Shown here in pieces: positions 63,208-64,000 of a stretch of 64,000 nt of DNA. The stretch's first letter is position 1. The number at the start of each line of letters is the position of its first letter. The notes below the pieces were generated by a model. That model was given only the letters and a program-made list of their open reading frames with translations, was not told the DNA's origin and made no database searches. Made by a program: the position numbers and the translations under genes. The stretch is from positions 1 to 64,000 of the forward strand of contig QXWX01000035.1 of the NCBI GenBank assembly GCA_009911175.1, given 5' to 3'. Source of the DNA: Lachnospiraceae bacterium. GTDB lineage: Bacteria > Bacillota_A > Clostridia > Lachnospirales > Lachnospiraceae.

Positions 63208-64000
63208 GAAGCAAAATTCTTTGAGTAAATATCAACAATATTTTGAAATAGGCTATGTTATTTTATGCGGTTGTTTTTTCTTTATATGGAGTATTGCAAA
63301 AGAGTTAAATTATGGACCAGATGAATTAATGCGTTACCAAATACCGGAGTATATTTTTAAAAATGGATCATTGCCGAATGGAAATGCGATAGAACTAAGG
63401 AATGAAACATGGGGATTCAGTTATGCATATTATCCTAATTTTATAGGTCCGATTTTAAGTACCGTATTTATGAAAATAGTCAGTCTGTTCACAATGGATG
63501 AGTTTGCGCTCCTTGTTGCCGCAAGATTTACAAGTGTACTCAGCGGTGCATTTACCGTATTTTTTCTTTTGAAAATCTGTCAAAGACTTTTTTCTGTTGA
63601 GACAAAATGGTTGGTTACCATACTGATTTCAATGATTCCGCAGTTCGTTTTTTTGACAAGTTATGTCAATAATGATATCATCTGCATCTGTGGTTCAGGA
63701 ATGATCTGCTATGCATGGGTATGCGGGCTGCAGGATGGATGGAATTATAAGAATGCATCCATCCTGTCTATTGGCATTATAATCGCTACACTTTCTTATT
63801 ATAATTCTTATGGATGGATACTTTGCAGCATGTTTCTCTTTATCCTTAGTTATATGCTGCAAAAAGGGAAAAAGGATTATAAAACAATGTTTAAAATAGG
63901 GTGCTTTATTGCAATACTTGTTATTGCTGTATGTGCAGGATTTTTTATCAGAAACGCTATTTTGTATCAAGGCGATTTTTTAGGTATGAAATCATTAAAT
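63188..64000 (+). CDS. Polytopic membrane glycosyltransferase-like protein (3' end outside window)
   Basis: The frame opens at ATG 63188, overlapping the GT2 gene by 20 bases, and stays open to the right edge (271 codons). A first helix (IGYVILCGCFFFIWSI) is followed by YGPDELMRYQIPEYIF, a DE-containing loop typical of GT-C enzymes (PMT/ArnT or DUF2142 type). Further helices follow (LLVAARFTSVLSGAFTVFFL and others). GT-C enzymes use lipid-linked sugars outside the membrane, which fits the GtrB-like gene just upstream. Because the 3' end is missing, the family is not certain. Confidence 0.8.
   Translation, partial: MIKAVCEKQNSLSKYQQYFEIGYVILCGCFFFIWSIAKELNYGPDELMRYQIPEYIFKNGSLPNGNAIELRNETWGFSYAYYPNFIGPILSTVFMKIVSLFTMDEFALLVAARFTSVLSGAFTVFFLLKICQRLFSVETKWLVTILISMIPQFVFLTSYVNNDIICICGSGMICYAWVCGLQDGWNYKNASILSIGIIIATLSYYNSYGWILCSMFLFILSYMLQKGKKDYKTMFKIGCFIAILVIAVCAGFFIRNAILYQGDFLGMKSLN

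Overview
The window looks like a chromosome segment of a gut-type Firmicute, most likely a Lachnospiraceae (Clostridia). This is inferred from the gene families, the strong AAGGAGG ribosome sites, the gene order uvrB-uvrA-mreB/mbl-recD2-comF-cdaA-cdaR, and the mobile-element gene set. No rRNA, tRNA or CRISPR array was seen.

Region 1 (1-6.2 kb) is a visibly AT-rich, partly decayed accessory strip. It holds a three-gene ABC transporter set (an exporter cut by the window edge and probably frameshifted, a LolD/MacB-type ATPase, and an FtsX-type permease), then a transposase remnant and a broken ABC-2 permease.

Region 2 (6.3-37.2 kb) is a large integrated mobile element. It starts with an orphan OmpR-like regulator with a degenerate receiver. 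Two long plus-strand operons follow. Operon A (7.1-21 kb) encodes SSB, a membrane protein, a RecD2-like helicase, an AAA+ (MoxR-like) ATPase, a metallopeptidase-VWA protein, two very large unknown proteins and small unknowns. Operon B (25-34.1 kb) encodes an RNase A-like protein, small unknown and HTH proteins, PcfK-like and PcfJ-like proteins, a DUF5688 protein and a PAPS-reductase-like PP-loop protein. An AT-rich insert between them carries a minus-strand NACHT NTPase with pentapeptide repeats (a candidate anti-phage NLR-like protein), its own promoter, a structured 3' RNA and a transposase remnant. The element ends with an excisionase and two tandem tyrosine recombinases. No relaxase, VirB4 or VirD4 coupling protein is present, so the transfer genes are either absent or outside the window.

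The most unusual signal is regulatory. Operons A and B begin with paralogous promoters, leaders of about 150 nt with a conserved hairpin, and tandem intrinsic terminators. Further terminators lie inside both operons, which suggests conditional attenuation or processive antitermination. A CAATATATAG/CTATATATTG motif is shared by both promoters and by the region before the excisionase, so one element-wide regulator may act at all three.

Region 3 (37.3-53.1 kb) is mostly conserved chromosome: an Rpn-type nuclease gene, SOS-controlled uvrB, uvrA, an MreB/Mbl gene, recD2, comF, two membrane proteins, the c-di-AMP synthase pair cdaA-cdaR, an HPr-like protein and a nucleotidyltransferase. Region 4 (53.5-64 kb) concerns the cell envelope: a large repeat-rich amidase/glucosaminidase, a polyprenyl-phosphate sugar transferase, an oligosaccharide polymerase, an LtaS-type phosphoglycerol transferase, a GtrB/DPM-like glycosyltransferase and a membrane protein cut by the right edge.
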